This document shows, one piece after another, positions 1 through 7,984 of a stretch of 36,317 nucleotides of DNA. The translations under genes and the position numbers were made by a program. The notes under the pieces are model-generated. The model worked only from the letters and a program-made list of their open reading frames with translations. It was not told the origin of the DNA and ran no database searches. The DNA comes from Amycolatopsis circi. GTDB taxonomy: Bacteria; Actinomycetota; Actinomycetes; Mycobacteriales; Pseudonocardiaceae. The stretch spans positions 1 through 36,317 of the forward strand of contig NZ_PQIA01000098.1 of assembly GCF_003385235.1 (NCBI RefSeq), in the 5' to 3' direction. The stretch's first letter is position 1. Each line of letters starts with the position of its first letter.

Positions 1-9
1 TCGCATCCA

Positions 10-79
10 GCAGATGCCCTCTCCCTCGGACTGATTTTTCCTTCGCAAGAACAATCATCCCAGGCCAGAGGGCATCTGC
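10..79. repeat. 13-bp perfect inverted repeat around an A/T-rich spacer
   Basis: GCAGATGCCCTCT at 10-22 is repeated inverted at 67-79, with a 44-bp spacer that is one of the most A/T-rich stretches in the window. No gene is visible in 1-193. The element could be a long hairpin, a protein-binding pair, or the remnant edge of a mobile element whose rest lies outside. Only the sequence symmetry is observed. Confidence 0.6.
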
Positions 80-125
80 GCGTCCAGACACGGCCTACAA
101 CACCACAAACACCGGTGGATCCAGG

Positions 126-153
126 TCTGATTCCCTCAAGGAGCCCTTCACGG
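126..153. repeat. Half-copy of the dispersed CCTTCACGG palindrome family
   Basis: This 28-bp stretch starts TCTGATTCC and ends CCTTCACGG. It matches the right half of the perfect palindrome at 16350-16400 at 26 of 28 positions, and the right part of the element at 12879-12929 more loosely. Its left arm is absent here. It lies just downstream of the GNAT gene stop (194, minus strand), so it may be a degraded terminator. Confidence 0.55.
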
Positions 154-193
154 ACCTCGGTATCGCGCGCAGGGCCCATCGCTGGGCGGGCGG

Positions 194-697
194 TCAGAAG
201 TCGAGGTGTGCGTCGATCTCCGTGCCGCGGACGTCCAGTTCCGCGCCGGTTCCGCTCAGCAGCCGCCGGGCCGCCGCGTTGTCCACAGTGGTCGTCGCGA
301 CGAACTTCGCCGCGCCGCCGTCGCGGGCCGCGTCCAGCAGCACCGCGGTGACCTTGCGGCCGATCCCGCGTCCGCGCGCCGAACGGCCGAGCCACACCCC
401 GGCCTCGACCTCCAGCGCGGACCGCCCGGACACCGGCCGCAACCGGGCCGCCCCGCAGACCCGGCCGTCGACCTCCACGACCCACGTCGTCTCGATCGCC
501 GTGTCCGGATTGAGCGATCGCCGGCGGTGGAACGCGAGAAACGCTTCGCGGCGGGCTTCGGTCCAGCCGGCGGGACCTTCCACCGGCGGCATGACCTCGG
601 CCGGTTCGGCGTCGGCCACCGCGGCTTCCAGAAGCCGATCGAGCCCCGGCTCGTCGAGCGGGATCAGCACGATCTCGGATTCTCCGGATCCAGGCAC
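194..697 (-). CDS. GNAT-family N-acetyltransferase
   Basis: This 167-residue protein has the GNAT fold: an N-terminal substrate part, then the acetyl-CoA binding motif A with RGRGIG at residues 108-113 after the VWLGRSA strand, then motif B with DNAAARRLL. It would transfer an acetyl group from acetyl-CoA to an amine; the substrate cannot be read from sequence. The start used is GTG at 697, which has only a weak upstream purine run. A second in-frame GTG at residue 10 is possible. It follows the SDR gene on the same strand with a 53-nt gap and may be co-transcribed with it under the TetR operator. Confidence 0.85.
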   Translation of the reverse strand: MPGSGESEIVLIPLDEPGLDRLLEAAVADAEPAEVMPPVEGPAGWTEARREAFLAFHRRRSLNPDTAIETTWVVEVDGRVCGAARLRPVSGRSALEVEAGVWLGRSARGRGIGRKVTAVLLDAARDGGAAKFVATTTVDNAAARRLLSGTGAELDVRGTEIDAHLDF

Positions 698-750
698 GCC
701 CCGCAGCTTGGCACGCGAAGCCGCCGCGCGCTACCCGATCGGCCCAGTCG

Positions 751-1410
751 TTACCAGGGAACCGGTTTGCCGAAGCGGTCGAGGAACTGCAGCCCCGGTT
801 CCCCTGCCTGCGCTTCCAGCACATCGACGACCGCGGGCACGCTTTCCTCGGGCAGCAACGGCGCGTCCGGCCCGCCGAGCCGCGTCCGGTTGTGGCCGGG
901 GTCGATGAGCAGTTTGGTGCGCCCGTCGCCCTCGTTGCGGGTGGCGTAGCTGCGCATGAGCTGATTGAGCGCGGCCTTGCTCGCCTTGTACAGCTCGTAT
1001 CCGGGTTCGACGTTCATCGAGATGCTGCCCTGCTCGGACGACATCACCGCGATCGTGCCGCCCGGCACGACGAGATCGTGCAGTCCTTCGAGGACTTTCA
1101 GCGGGCTCAACGCGTTGGTCACCATCACTTCGGTGAACATCTCGGTGGACACTTCACCGATCGGCAAGTTCCCCCGGTTGATCGCCGCGTTCACGAAGAG
1201 CAGATCGAGCGGACCGTCCACTCTGTCGCTTAGCGCGGCGATCTGTGCGTCGTCGGTCATCTCCAAGTGCTCGGTCCGCATCCCCTCGCACGGCACCGCA
1301 CCGTCGCGAGTGGTCGCGATGACCTCCCATCCTCGCCGGTCCAATTCGGTGACCAGCACCAATCCCAGCCCCCGTGAAGCTCCGACCACCAATGCCCGGC
1401 GTGCGGCCAT
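751..1410 (-). CDS. Short-chain dehydrogenase/reductase (SDR)
   Basis: This 219-residue classical-type SDR has the NAD(P)-binding GASRGLG at residues 10-16, the NAA variant of the NNAG motif near 74-76, the catalytic serine region SSEQGS at 124-129, and Tyr141-x3-Lys145 (YKASK). It is predicted to be a soluble NAD(P)-dependent oxidoreductase of unknown substrate. The start at 1410 is chosen because AAAGGAGGGG lies directly upstream; the open frame extends further but only through the operator region. The TetR gene is divergent 61 bp away across a strong palindrome, so this gene is the likely repression target. Confidence 0.9.
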   Translation of the reverse strand: MAARRALVVGASRGLGLVLVTELDRRGWEVIATTRDGAVPCEGMRTEHLEMTDDAQIAALSDRVDGPLDLLFVNAAINRGNLPIGEVSTEMFTEVMVTNALSPLKVLEGLHDLVVPGGTIAVMSSEQGSISMNVEPGYELYKASKAALNQLMRSYATRNEGDGRTKLLIDPGHNRTRLGGPDAPLLPEESVPAVVDVLEAQAGEPGLQFLDRFGKPVPW

Positions 1411-1421
1411 GACCCCTCCTT

Positions 1422-1449
1422 TGTCTAGACGCGACGTCACGTCTAGACA
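1422..1449. promoter_or_regulatory. Probable TetR operator between SDR and tetR genes
   Basis: A 28-bp near-perfect palindrome has outer arms TGTCTAGAC (1422-1430) and GTCTAGACA (1441-1449) and a central GACGTC. Only one symmetric position mismatches. It sits in the 61-bp divergent gap, directly upstream of both ribosome-binding sites, which is the usual place for autoregulation by an adjacent TetR protein. Binding itself is inferred. Confidence 0.8.
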
Positions 1450-1471
1450 GTAGCACGGTAAGGTGTCCGGT

Positions 1472-2068
1472 ATGCCCGCAGTGAATTCCCAGCCCCGCAG
1501 GGCACGCTCCGGCAACCGGCGCGACGAGGCCGCGCGCCTGGACGTGCTCCACGCCGCCGACGACCTGCTGGTCGAACACGGCTTCAGTGCGCTGACCGTC
1601 GAAGCCATCGCGCGCCGGGCCGGGGTCGCGAAGCAGACGATCTACCGCTGGTGGCCGTCCAAGGTCGAAATCCTGCTGGACACGCTGATCGAGGACAGTG
1701 CGAAACGTCTGACGGTGCCCACGGAATCGCCGACGGCGGACAGCATCCGCGCGTATCTGCGTGATTTCGCGAGCTTCCTCACCGAAGATCCGGCGGGCAA
1801 GTGTTTGTTGACTCTCCTGGCCGAGGCGCAGCACGATGTCGGGACTGCGGCTCGGTTCCATGAGCGTTATCTGGAGCCCCGGCAGATCGCGGAGCGCGAG
1901 ATGCTGACGCAAGCTACCGAGGCGGGCGAGGTTTCCCCGCTGCTGGACCCGGAGGCCACAATGGACGCTTTGCTGGGGCCGATTGTCTACTGTGCCCTGA
2001 CCGGGGCTGCCGTTCCGCGGGATTTGGTGGATACGTTGGTAGAGAAGCTTCTTCGTCCGCGAAGTTGA
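1472..2068 (+). CDS. TetR/AcrR-family transcriptional regulator
   Basis: This 198-residue protein has an N-terminal TetR helix-turn-helix at about residues 25-70 (AADDLLVEHGFSALTVE, ARRAGVAKQTIYRWW) and a helical C-terminal ligand/dimer domain. ATG at 1472 is preferred over GTG at 1463 because AAGG (1460-1463) is 8 nt upstream of it. It is divergent from the SDR gene over a 28-bp palindrome, so it probably represses the SDR/GNAT pair and itself. The ligand is unknown. It converges on the dehydrogenase gene ending at 2113; the 44-bp gap shows no strong terminator. Confidence 0.92.
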   Translation: MPAVNSQPRRARSGNRRDEAARLDVLHAADDLLVEHGFSALTVEAIARRAGVAKQTIYRWWPSKVEILLDTLIEDSAKRLTVPTESPTADSIRAYLRDFASFLTEDPAGKCLLTLLAEAQHDVGTAARFHERYLEPRQIAEREMLTQATEAGEVSPLLDPEATMDALLGPIVYCALTGAAVPRDLVDTLVEKLLRPRS

Positions 2069-2112
2069 CTATCTCCGCGGACGCACTGCCCGGCAACCGC
2101 GCCGATTTTGAC

Positions 2113-3114
2113 CTACCGCCGCACCTCCGCGACCCGCACCGGGCGGTTCTCCCGCCTCGAGACCTCGCACGCCTCCGCGATGTAGAACGCCTCCAACGCA
2201 TCCGCCGCCCCCGCGGGCGACGGGATCTGCCCGGCGGCCACGTCCAAGAACGCGCGCAGCTCAGCGGCATAAGCCGTCCGGAACCGTTCCATGAACCCGG
2301 AATACGCCGGTCCCGGCAACGGCTCGACGCCCGGCTCTACTGACCGCAGCGGAGCCTGGTCGTCAAGGCCCACTACGACATTCCCCGTCGAGCCGAGTAC
2401 CTCGAAGCGCACATCATAGCCCGCGCCGTTGTAGCGCGTCAGCGAGACCGTCGCGAGGGTTCCGTCGTCGAGAGTCATCGCGACCGCCGCCGTGTCGACG
2501 TCCCCGGCGTCGGCGAAGAACTGCTCGCCCTTGTTGCGCCCCAGGGCATACACCTCCTCGACCTCCCGGCCGGTCACCCACCGGAGGATGTCGAAGTCGT
2601 GCACCCCGCAGTCCCGGAACAAGCCGCCGGAATGCGCGATGTAGGCGGCAGGCGGCGGAGCCGGGTCCAATGTGGTCGCCCGGACGCTGTGCAGCCAGCC
2701 CAATTCCCCGCTCTCCACCGCGACCCGCGCGGCCTGGTAGCCCGCGTCGAACCGGCGCTGGAAACCGATCTGCACCGGTACGTCCGAGTCCGCGATCCGG
2801 TCGATCACCGCCAGCGTGCCGGGGATGTCCGCGGCGACCGGCTTCTCGCAAAACACCGGCACCCGCGCGTCGACCGCCTTGATGATCAGCTCCGGATGCG
2901 CGTCGGTGGCCGCCGCGATGACCAGGCCGTCGAGATCGGCTCGGAAAAGCGCGTCGATGCCCTCGACCGCCTCGACACCGAGCCGAGCGGCGACCTCCTG
3001 CGCTCGCGACGGGTCCACATCCGCGACGACCACCGACGTGACCTCGTCGAAGCCCGCCAGCGTTTCCGCGTGCGCGGCACCGATCCGTCCGGCTCCGGCC
3101 AGTCCCAACCTCAT
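2113..3114 (-). CDS. Gfo/Idh/MocA-family dehydrogenase, inositol 2-dehydrogenase-like
   Basis: This 333-residue NAD(P)-dependent oxidoreductase has the Rossmann motif GLAGAGRIG (4-12), the family EKP signature (90-92) and D168-x3-H172-D173. The last matches the catalytic Asp/His pair of Bacillus subtilis inositol dehydrogenase. It would oxidise a cyclitol or sugar to its keto form in the cytoplasm. It overlaps the LacI gene by 4 bp, so the two are co-transcribed, and both are divergent from an IolE-like gene and a sugar ABC transporter. The context favours myo- or scyllo-inositol or a related polyol. The exact substrate is not proven, so no symbol is given. Confidence 0.88.
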   Translation of the reverse strand: MRLGLAGAGRIGAAHAETLAGFDEVTSVVVADVDPSRAQEVAARLGVEAVEGIDALFRADLDGLVIAAATDAHPELIIKAVDARVPVFCEKPVAADIPGTLAVIDRIADSDVPVQIGFQRRFDAGYQAARVAVESGELGWLHSVRATTLDPAPPPAAYIAHSGGLFRDCGVHDFDILRWVTGREVEEVYALGRNKGEQFFADAGDVDTAAVAMTLDDGTLATVSLTRYNGAGYDVRFEVLGSTGNVVVGLDDQAPLRSVEPGVEPLPGPAYSGFMERFRTAYAAELRAFLDVAAGQIPSPAGAADALEAFYIAEACEVSRRENRPVRVAEVRR

Positions 3115-4121
3115 CGCTGTACCTCCCCTGAGTTCGGCCCCGTGGTCTCCCGCACGACCAGGGACGGATGAAGCAAATGACGCACCGGTTCAGTGCGTTC
3201 GCCGCGCACGCGTTCCAGCAGCGCGTCGAAGGCCAGCCGCGCCATTTCCGCGCGCGGCTGGTCCACGGTGGTCAGTGAGATGTGCCGGAGGGAAGCCAAT
3301 GACGTGTTGTCGTAGCCGACCACCGAGACGTCGTCGGGCACCCGCAAACCGTGTTCCTCGAGCGCCGAGATCGCACCGACCGCGTTGAAGTCGTTGCCCG
3401 CCAGCAGTGCGGTCGGTGCCGGAGAGTACGAAGACAGCAACTCCTGCACAGCCTTTTCGCCCGCAGTGTCGGTGTGTTCGCTGCGCACCACGATCGGCTC
3501 CAACCCGTGCGCTTGCATCGCTTGCCGGAAGCCTCGACGCCGCCCCGCGGCACCGGCCGCTCCACCACCGTCGAGATGCGCGATCCGGCGATGCCCCAGC
3601 TGGACCAGGTGATCGACAGCCAACGCCGCGCCAGCCTCTCCGTCATCGTTCACGGTATCCACAGTGGATAGTCGAGAAGTTCGTGACACCAGCACCACCG
3701 GACACTGCCGTGCCGCGGCTTCGATCGCGGCGGCCGGAACTACCGGCGACAACAGCACCACGCCAGCGGGACGGAACGACAGCAGACTGCGCAACGCCGC
3801 GCCTTCCCGGGAAGGCATCCGGCCGCCGGTGTTGAGGATCAAGTCGAAACCGGCCGCCTGGGCCGCCGCGTCCAGGCCCTCCACGACATCGGCGAAGAAC
3901 GCGTTGCGCAGGTCGTTCACCATCACGCCGAGCACCGTCGACGTCCGGCTCGCCAACGATCGCGCCATCACGTGCGGCGAATAACCCAGCTCCTCGGCCG
4001 CTTTCCGCACCGCCGCCCGCCGCTGTGCCGAGACGTTCGGCGCGTTGCGCATCACGAGCGACACGAGCGCCCGGGACACCCCGGCGCGTGCGGCGACGTC
4101 CTCCATGGTGGGCTTCCCCAT
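3111..4121 (-). CDS. LacI-family transcriptional repressor
   Basis: This 336-residue protein starts with the LacI DNA-binding domain (TMEDVAARAGVSRALVS, residues 5-21, then the hinge region near 45-60). A type-1 periplasmic-binding-like sugar domain follows to the C-terminus. The start at 4121 has GGGGAGG 7 nt upstream. It overlaps the dehydrogenase gene by 4 bp. A perfect LacI-type palindrome at 4174-4187 lies in the divergent promoter region, so it is the likely local repressor of both the dehydrogenase operon and the transporter operon, relieved by a sugar or cyclitol effector. Confidence 0.93.
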   Translation of the reverse strand: MGKPTMEDVAARAGVSRALVSLVMRNAPNVSAQRRAAVRKAAEELGYSPHVMARSLASRTSTVLGVMVNDLRNAFFADVVEGLDAAAQAAGFDLILNTGGRMPSREGAALRSLLSFRPAGVVLLSPVVPAAAIEAAARQCPVVLVSRTSRLSTVDTVNDDGEAGAALAVDHLVQLGHRRIAHLDGGGAAGAAGRRRGFRQAMQAHGLEPIVVRSEHTDTAGEKAVQELLSSYSPAPTALLAGNDFNAVGAISALEEHGLRVPDDVSVVGYDNTSLASLRHISLTTVDQPRAEMARLAFDALLERVRGERTEPVRHLLHPSLVVRETTGPNSGEVQR

Positions 4122-4173
4122 TCGAAAACCTCCCCGGAGAAGCGCTTGACGCGACGGGTCGGACGCTACAAGC

Positions 4174-4187
4174 TTAGAGCGCTCTAA
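4174..4187. promoter_or_regulatory. LacI-type operator
   Basis: TTAGAGCGCTCTAA is a perfect 14-bp palindrome with the central CG typical of LacI-family sites. It lies in the 108-bp gap between the LacI gene and the IolE-like gene, so one site could control both directions. Confidence 0.82.
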
Positions 4188-4229
4188 TCAAGGGCACGCC
4201 TGCACTGTCCCCCGACCGGAGAGGGATCC

Positions 4230-5102
4230 ATGACCGCGAAGATCCGCGTCGCCGCCGCCCCGATCTCGTGGGGAGTCTGCGAGGTGCCGGGGTGGGGCCG
4301 GGTGCTCGACGCCCCCGTCGTACTCGGCGAAATGACCGAACTAGGCGTCACCGCAACGGAATTGGGTCCGCCGGGATACTTGCCGCGGGACCCGGCCGAG
4401 TTGAAAGAACTCCTGGAAAGCCACCGGCTCGAACTCGTCGGCGGCTTCCTTGCCGTGCCGCTGCACGAAAACCCGGACGCGGCCGTCGCCGAAGCGGAAG
4501 ACTCGGCGGCACTCTTCGCGGCCTGCGGCGGCGGAATGCTCGTCCTCGCCGCCGCAACCGGCCTCGACGGTTACGACGAACGGCCCACCCTCACCGAGGC
4601 CGAATGGTCCACTTTGGTCCGCACGGCAGCCAAGATCCGCGACGTGGCCGCAAAACACGGCTTGCGCACAGTGCTGCACCCGCACGTCGGCACGCACGTG
4701 GAGACCGAGGCCGAGGTCGAACGCTTCCTCGCCGACTCCGATCTCCAGCTCTGCCTCGACACCGGTCACCTCCTGATCGGCGGCACCGACCCGGTCGCGC
4801 TCGCCCGACGGCATCCGGAGCGGATCGGGCACCTGCACCTCAAGGACGTCCGCGGCGAACTGGCCGAAGCCGTCCGCACCGGAAAGCTCCCGTACACCGA
4901 AGCCGTCGGTCAGGGGCTCTACGTCCCGCTCGGCGAAGGCGACGTGGACATCGCAGCCATGGTCCGCTCCGTCGCCGAAGCGGGCTACGACGGCTGGTAC
5001 GTGCTGGAACAGGACACCGCGCTGAGCGAAGAGAGCCCGGTGGACCGCCCTGGTCAGGACGTCGCGACCAGCCTCTCGTACTTGCGGAAAATCACCGGCT
5101 GA
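4230..5102 (+). CDS. IolE-like sugar phosphate isomerase/epimerase (inosose dehydratase family)
   Basis: This 290-residue TIM-barrel protein of the AP-endonuclease-2-like superfamily begins APISWGVCEVPGWG, typical of the inosose dehydratase (IolE)-related branch. Candidate metal ligands are spread as expected: His in LHPHVGTH, Asp and His in LCLDTGHLL, His in HLHLKD, and Glu in YVLEQD near the C-terminus. GGAGAGG lies 5-6 nt upstream of ATG. It is the first gene of the plus-strand operon with the ABC transporter. In IolE the reaction is dehydration of 2-keto-myo-inositol, which would follow the adjacent dehydrogenase. iolB, iolC and iolD are not in the window, so the pathway here is partial. 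Confidence 0.85.
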   Translation: MTAKIRVAAAPISWGVCEVPGWGRVLDAPVVLGEMTELGVTATELGPPGYLPRDPAELKELLESHRLELVGGFLAVPLHENPDAAVAEAEDSAALFAACGGGMLVLAAATGLDGYDERPTLTEAEWSTLVRTAAKIRDVAAKHGLRTVLHPHVGTHVETEAEVERFLADSDLQLCLDTGHLLIGGTDPVALARRHPERIGHLHLKDVRGELAEAVRTGKLPYTEAVGQGLYVPLGEGDVDIAAMVRSVAEAGYDGWYVLEQDTALSEESPVDRPGQDVATSLSYLRKITG

Positions 5103-5131
5103 TCTTGGAAACCAAGCGAGGAGAGACAACG

Positions 5132-6133
5132 ATGTCCCATCGCTGGGGGCGCACCCGACGCTCCGGCCGCGCGGTGGCGAGCCTGCTGGCCGCGGGCTTG
5201 CTGCTGACCGCGTGCACCGGCCCGGCCGCCGAGCCGAAGACGACCGCGCCTGCCGCCGCCCCGACACCGTCCGGACCGCTGAAGGTTTCGGTGATCACGC
5301 ACGGCACCGCGGGCGACGCGTTCTGGAATGTGGTGAAGAACGGTGCCGAACAAGCGGGCAAAGACCTTGGCGTGCAAGTCGAATACACCTCGGACGGCGA
5401 TCCGGGCGCGCAGGCGAAGCTGATCGACAACGCGGTCGCACAGCAGACCGGCGGGCTCGTGGTGTCGATGGCGAACCCGGAGGCGCTGCGCCCGTCCATC
5501 GAAGCCGCGGTGCGCGCCGGAATTCCGGTGATCACCATCAACTCCGGCGAGGACAAGAGCGCGGCGTACGGCGCGCTCACGCACGTCGGGCAGAACGAGT
5601 CGATCGCCGGGCAGGAAGCCGGGAAGAAGTTCAAGAACCTCGGCAAGCACAAGCTGTTGTGCGTGATCCACGAGGCCGGGAACGTCGGGCAGGCGCAGCG
5701 CTGCGACGGTGCGAAGGCCGGGTTCGCCGGCACCGTGCAAACCCTGCAGGTGGACATCTCCAACCCGACCGACGCCGAATCCCGAATCCGCGGCGCGGTG
5801 CAGACCGACTCGTCGATCGACGCGGTCCTCACGCTGAACTCGCAGGTCGCCGCCCGTGCGGTGAGCGCGATCAAGTCGGTGAACTCGAAGGCGCAGGTCG
5901 CCACGTTCGACCTCAACTCCGACGTCGTGGCCGCGATCAAGGCGGGCGACGTGCTGTTCGCGGTCGACCAGCAGCAGTACGAACAGGGCTATCTCCCGGT
6001 GCAGTTCCTGAAGCTGTACCGGGACAACGCGAACGTCGTCGGCGGCGGCAAACCGGTGCTCACCGGACCCGACCTGGTCGACAAATCCACAGTGGACAAG
6101 GTCGGCCAGTACGTGCAAAGGGGCACCCGATGA
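5132..6133 (+). CDS. Sugar ABC transporter substrate-binding lipoprotein (CUT2 type)
   Basis: This 333-residue protein has a basic N-region, a hydrophobic core and the lipobox LTAC (Cys28), so it should be a membrane-anchored lipoprotein. The mature part is a type-1 periplasmic binding domain (VSVITHGTAGDAFWNVVKNGAEQAG at the start; DLNSDVVAAIKAG and VDQQQYEQGY later) of the ribose/inositol-binding group. AGGAGAG precedes the ATG. The open frame extends far upstream through the IolE-like gene, but the signal peptide and RBS fix the start here. It overlaps the permease gene by 4 bp. The substrate is probably a cyclitol or sugar, judged from neighbours. Confidence 0.9.
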   Translation: MSHRWGRTRRSGRAVASLLAAGLLLTACTGPAAEPKTTAPAAAPTPSGPLKVSVITHGTAGDAFWNVVKNGAEQAGKDLGVQVEYTSDGDPGAQAKLIDNAVAQQTGGLVVSMANPEALRPSIEAAVRAGIPVITINSGEDKSAAYGALTHVGQNESIAGQEAGKKFKNLGKHKLLCVIHEAGNVGQAQRCDGAKAGFAGTVQTLQVDISNPTDAESRIRGAVQTDSSIDAVLTLNSQVAARAVSAIKSVNSKAQVATFDLNSDVVAAIKAGDVLFAVDQQQYEQGYLPVQFLKLYRDNANVVGGGKPVLTGPDLVDKSTVDKVGQYVQRGTR

Positions 6134-7158
6134 CGACCCTCGACGAACGGCTGGCGAAGCCGCGGCTGACCGACCGGCTGATAGTGCGCCCGGAGGTCGG
6201 CGCGCTGCTCGGCGCGGTAGTGGTGTTCCTGTTCTTCACCTTCGCGACCGACAAGTTCTTCAGCGCCAACGGAGCCGCGACCTGGCTGGACGACGCAGCG
6301 ACGCTGGGCATCATGGCGGTGGCCGTGTCGCTGCTGATGGTCGGTGGCGAGTTCGACCTGTCGGCAGGCGTGATGACCGCGTCGACGTCGCTGGTCACGG
6401 CGATCCTCGCGACTCAAGCTGGCTGGAATGTGTGGCTCGCGCTGCTTGTCTCGCTGGTGTTCGCGCTGACAGTCGGCGCGTTCAACGGCTGGCTGGTGAT
6501 GAAAACCGGACTGCCGAGCTTCATCGTCACCCTAGGTACTTTCCTTGCCCTGCAAGGCTTGAACCTCGGCGTAACGCGACTGGTCACCGGCACCGTGCAG
6601 GTGTCGGGCATGCGCTCGACCGACGGCTACGCGTCCGCCGGGTTCGTCTTCGCCTCCACAGTGGACATCGGCGGGACACCGTTCCAGATCTCCATCGTCT
6701 GGTGGCTGGGCGTGATCGCGGTGGCCGCGTGGCTGCTTCTCCGGACCCGGTTCGGCAACTGGATCTTCGCGGTCGGCGGTTCCGCCACGAGCGCCCGCTC
6801 GGTCGGCGTTCCGGTGGTGCGCACCAAAATCCTGCTGTTCATGGGCACCGCGCTGGCCGGCTGGCTGGTCGGTTCGATCAACATCCTGCGGTTCGCGAGC
6901 GTCCAGGCGAATCAGGGCATCGGACTGGAATTCCAGTACATCATCGCCGCGGTGATCGGCGGCTGCCTGCTGACCGGCGGTTTCGGCTCGGCCGTCGGCG
7001 CGGCGATCGGCGCGCTGATCTTCGGCATGGCCCGCCAGGGCATCGTGTTCGCCGGCTGGGACAACGACTGGTTCATGCTGTTCCTCGGGATCATGCTGCT
7101 GGCGGCGGTCCTGGTCAACAACGCGTTGCGGCGGCGTGCGGAAAGGGTCCGGCGATGA
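6130..7158 (+). CDS. Sugar ABC transporter permease (CUT2/RbsC type)
   Basis: This 342-residue integral membrane protein has about eight to ten hydrophobic segments and the RbsC-family features FDLSAGVM after the second segment, FIVTLGTFLALQGLNL, and the GGCLLTGGFGSAVGAAIGALIFG loop near the C-terminus. It forms the channel for the solute delivered by the preceding lipoprotein. It overlaps both the upstream and downstream genes by 4 bp (ATGA), so the three are translationally coupled. Confidence 0.92.
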   Translation: MTTLDERLAKPRLTDRLIVRPEVGALLGAVVVFLFFTFATDKFFSANGAATWLDDAATLGIMAVAVSLLMVGGEFDLSAGVMTASTSLVTAILATQAGWNVWLALLVSLVFALTVGAFNGWLVMKTGLPSFIVTLGTFLALQGLNLGVTRLVTGTVQVSGMRSTDGYASAGFVFASTVDIGGTPFQISIVWWLGVIAVAAWLLLRTRFGNWIFAVGGSATSARSVGVPVVRTKILLFMGTALAGWLVGSINILRFASVQANQGIGLEFQYIIAAVIGGCLLTGGFGSAVGAAIGALIFGMARQGIVFAGWDNDWFMLFLGIMLLAAVLVNNALRRRAERVRR

Positions 7159-7937
7159 ACGCTCTCCTCGAAGTCAAGGACGTCGGCAAACGTTACGGCA
7201 CCGTGGTCGCGCTGCGCGAAGTGTCCACAGTGGTCAATGCGGGCGAAGTCACCTGCGTGCTGGGCGACAACGGCGCGGGAAAGTCCACTTTGATCAAGAT
7301 CCTCGCCGGGGTGCACCAGCACGACGAAGGCGAGTTCCTCGTCGAAGGCTCCCCGGTGCGGTTCGCCTCGCCCCGCGAAGCGTTGGATCGCGGAATCGCC
7401 ACGGTGTATCAGGACCTCGCGGTGGTGCCGCTGATGAGCGTATGGCGGAACTTCTTCCTCGGCTCCGAACCGACCGTTGGCTTCGGCCCGTTCCGCGCGC
7501 TGGACCGGCGCAAAGGCCGGAAACTGACAAAGAAGGCGCTCGCCGACCTCGGCATCGACCTGCGAGACGTCGAACAGCCGGTCGGCACGCTGTCCGGCGG
7601 CGAACGGCAGTGTGTGGCGATCGCCCGGGCCATCCATTTCGGCGCGAAGGTGCTGATCCTGGACGAGCCGACGGCCGCGCTGGGCGTGAAGCAGGCCGGG
7701 GTCGTGTTGAAGTACGTGGCCCAGGCCCGCGACCGGGGCCTGGGCGTCGTCCTGATCACGCACAATCCGCACCACGCGTACCCGGTGGCCGACCGCTTCC
7801 TGCTCCTCAAACGCGGCGCGGCGCTCGGGTCCTACGAAAAGTCGGAGATAGAACTACCGGAGCTGACCCGGCAGATGGCGGGCGGCGCGGAGCTGGAAGC
7901 GCTGGAGCACGAGCTGCGGCAGGGTGAGGCGTCGTGA
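7155..7937 (+). CDS. Sugar ABC transporter ATP-binding protein, single-domain
   Basis: This 260-residue ATPase has Walker A GDNGAGKS (37-44), a Q-loop near residue 86, the signature LSGGE (146-150), Walker B VLILDE (166-171) and the H-loop His203. CUT2 transporters usually use a tandem-domain RbsA of about 500 residues. This one has a single NBD, like FrcA-type ATPases, so it should act as a homodimer. The 3' end of the gene lies inside a 30-bp perfect inverted repeat shared with the convergent hydrolase gene. Confidence 0.92.
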   Translation: MNALLEVKDVGKRYGTVVALREVSTVVNAGEVTCVLGDNGAGKSTLIKILAGVHQHDEGEFLVEGSPVRFASPREALDRGIATVYQDLAVVPLMSVWRNFFLGSEPTVGFGPFRALDRRKGRKLTKKALADLGIDLRDVEQPVGTLSGGERQCVAIARAIHFGAKVLILDEPTAALGVKQAGVVLKYVAQARDRGLGVVLITHNPHHAYPVADRFLLLKRGAALGSYEKSEIELPELTRQMAGGAELEALEHELRQGEAS

Positions 7938-7984
7938 GTGGCAATCACGGTTAGAACCGTGATTGCCACTCACGACGCCTCACC
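7923..7984. terminator. 30-bp perfect inverted repeat spanning both convergent gene ends
   Basis: Left arm 7923-7952 and right arm 7955-7984 are perfect reverse complements with only AG between them. The ATPase stop (7935-7937) lies inside the left arm. The hydrolase stop (7951-7953) sits at the junction, so the hydrolase C-terminal codons occupy the right arm. RNA from either strand forms the same 30-bp hairpin, which fits a bidirectional terminator. There is no U-tract, as is usual in actinomycetes. Confidence 0.8.

Noticed and set aside
4122..4229. Riboswitch in the divergent LacI/IolE-like gap
   Set aside because: The only clear structure is a 14-bp operator; there is too little sequence and no known aptamer pattern.
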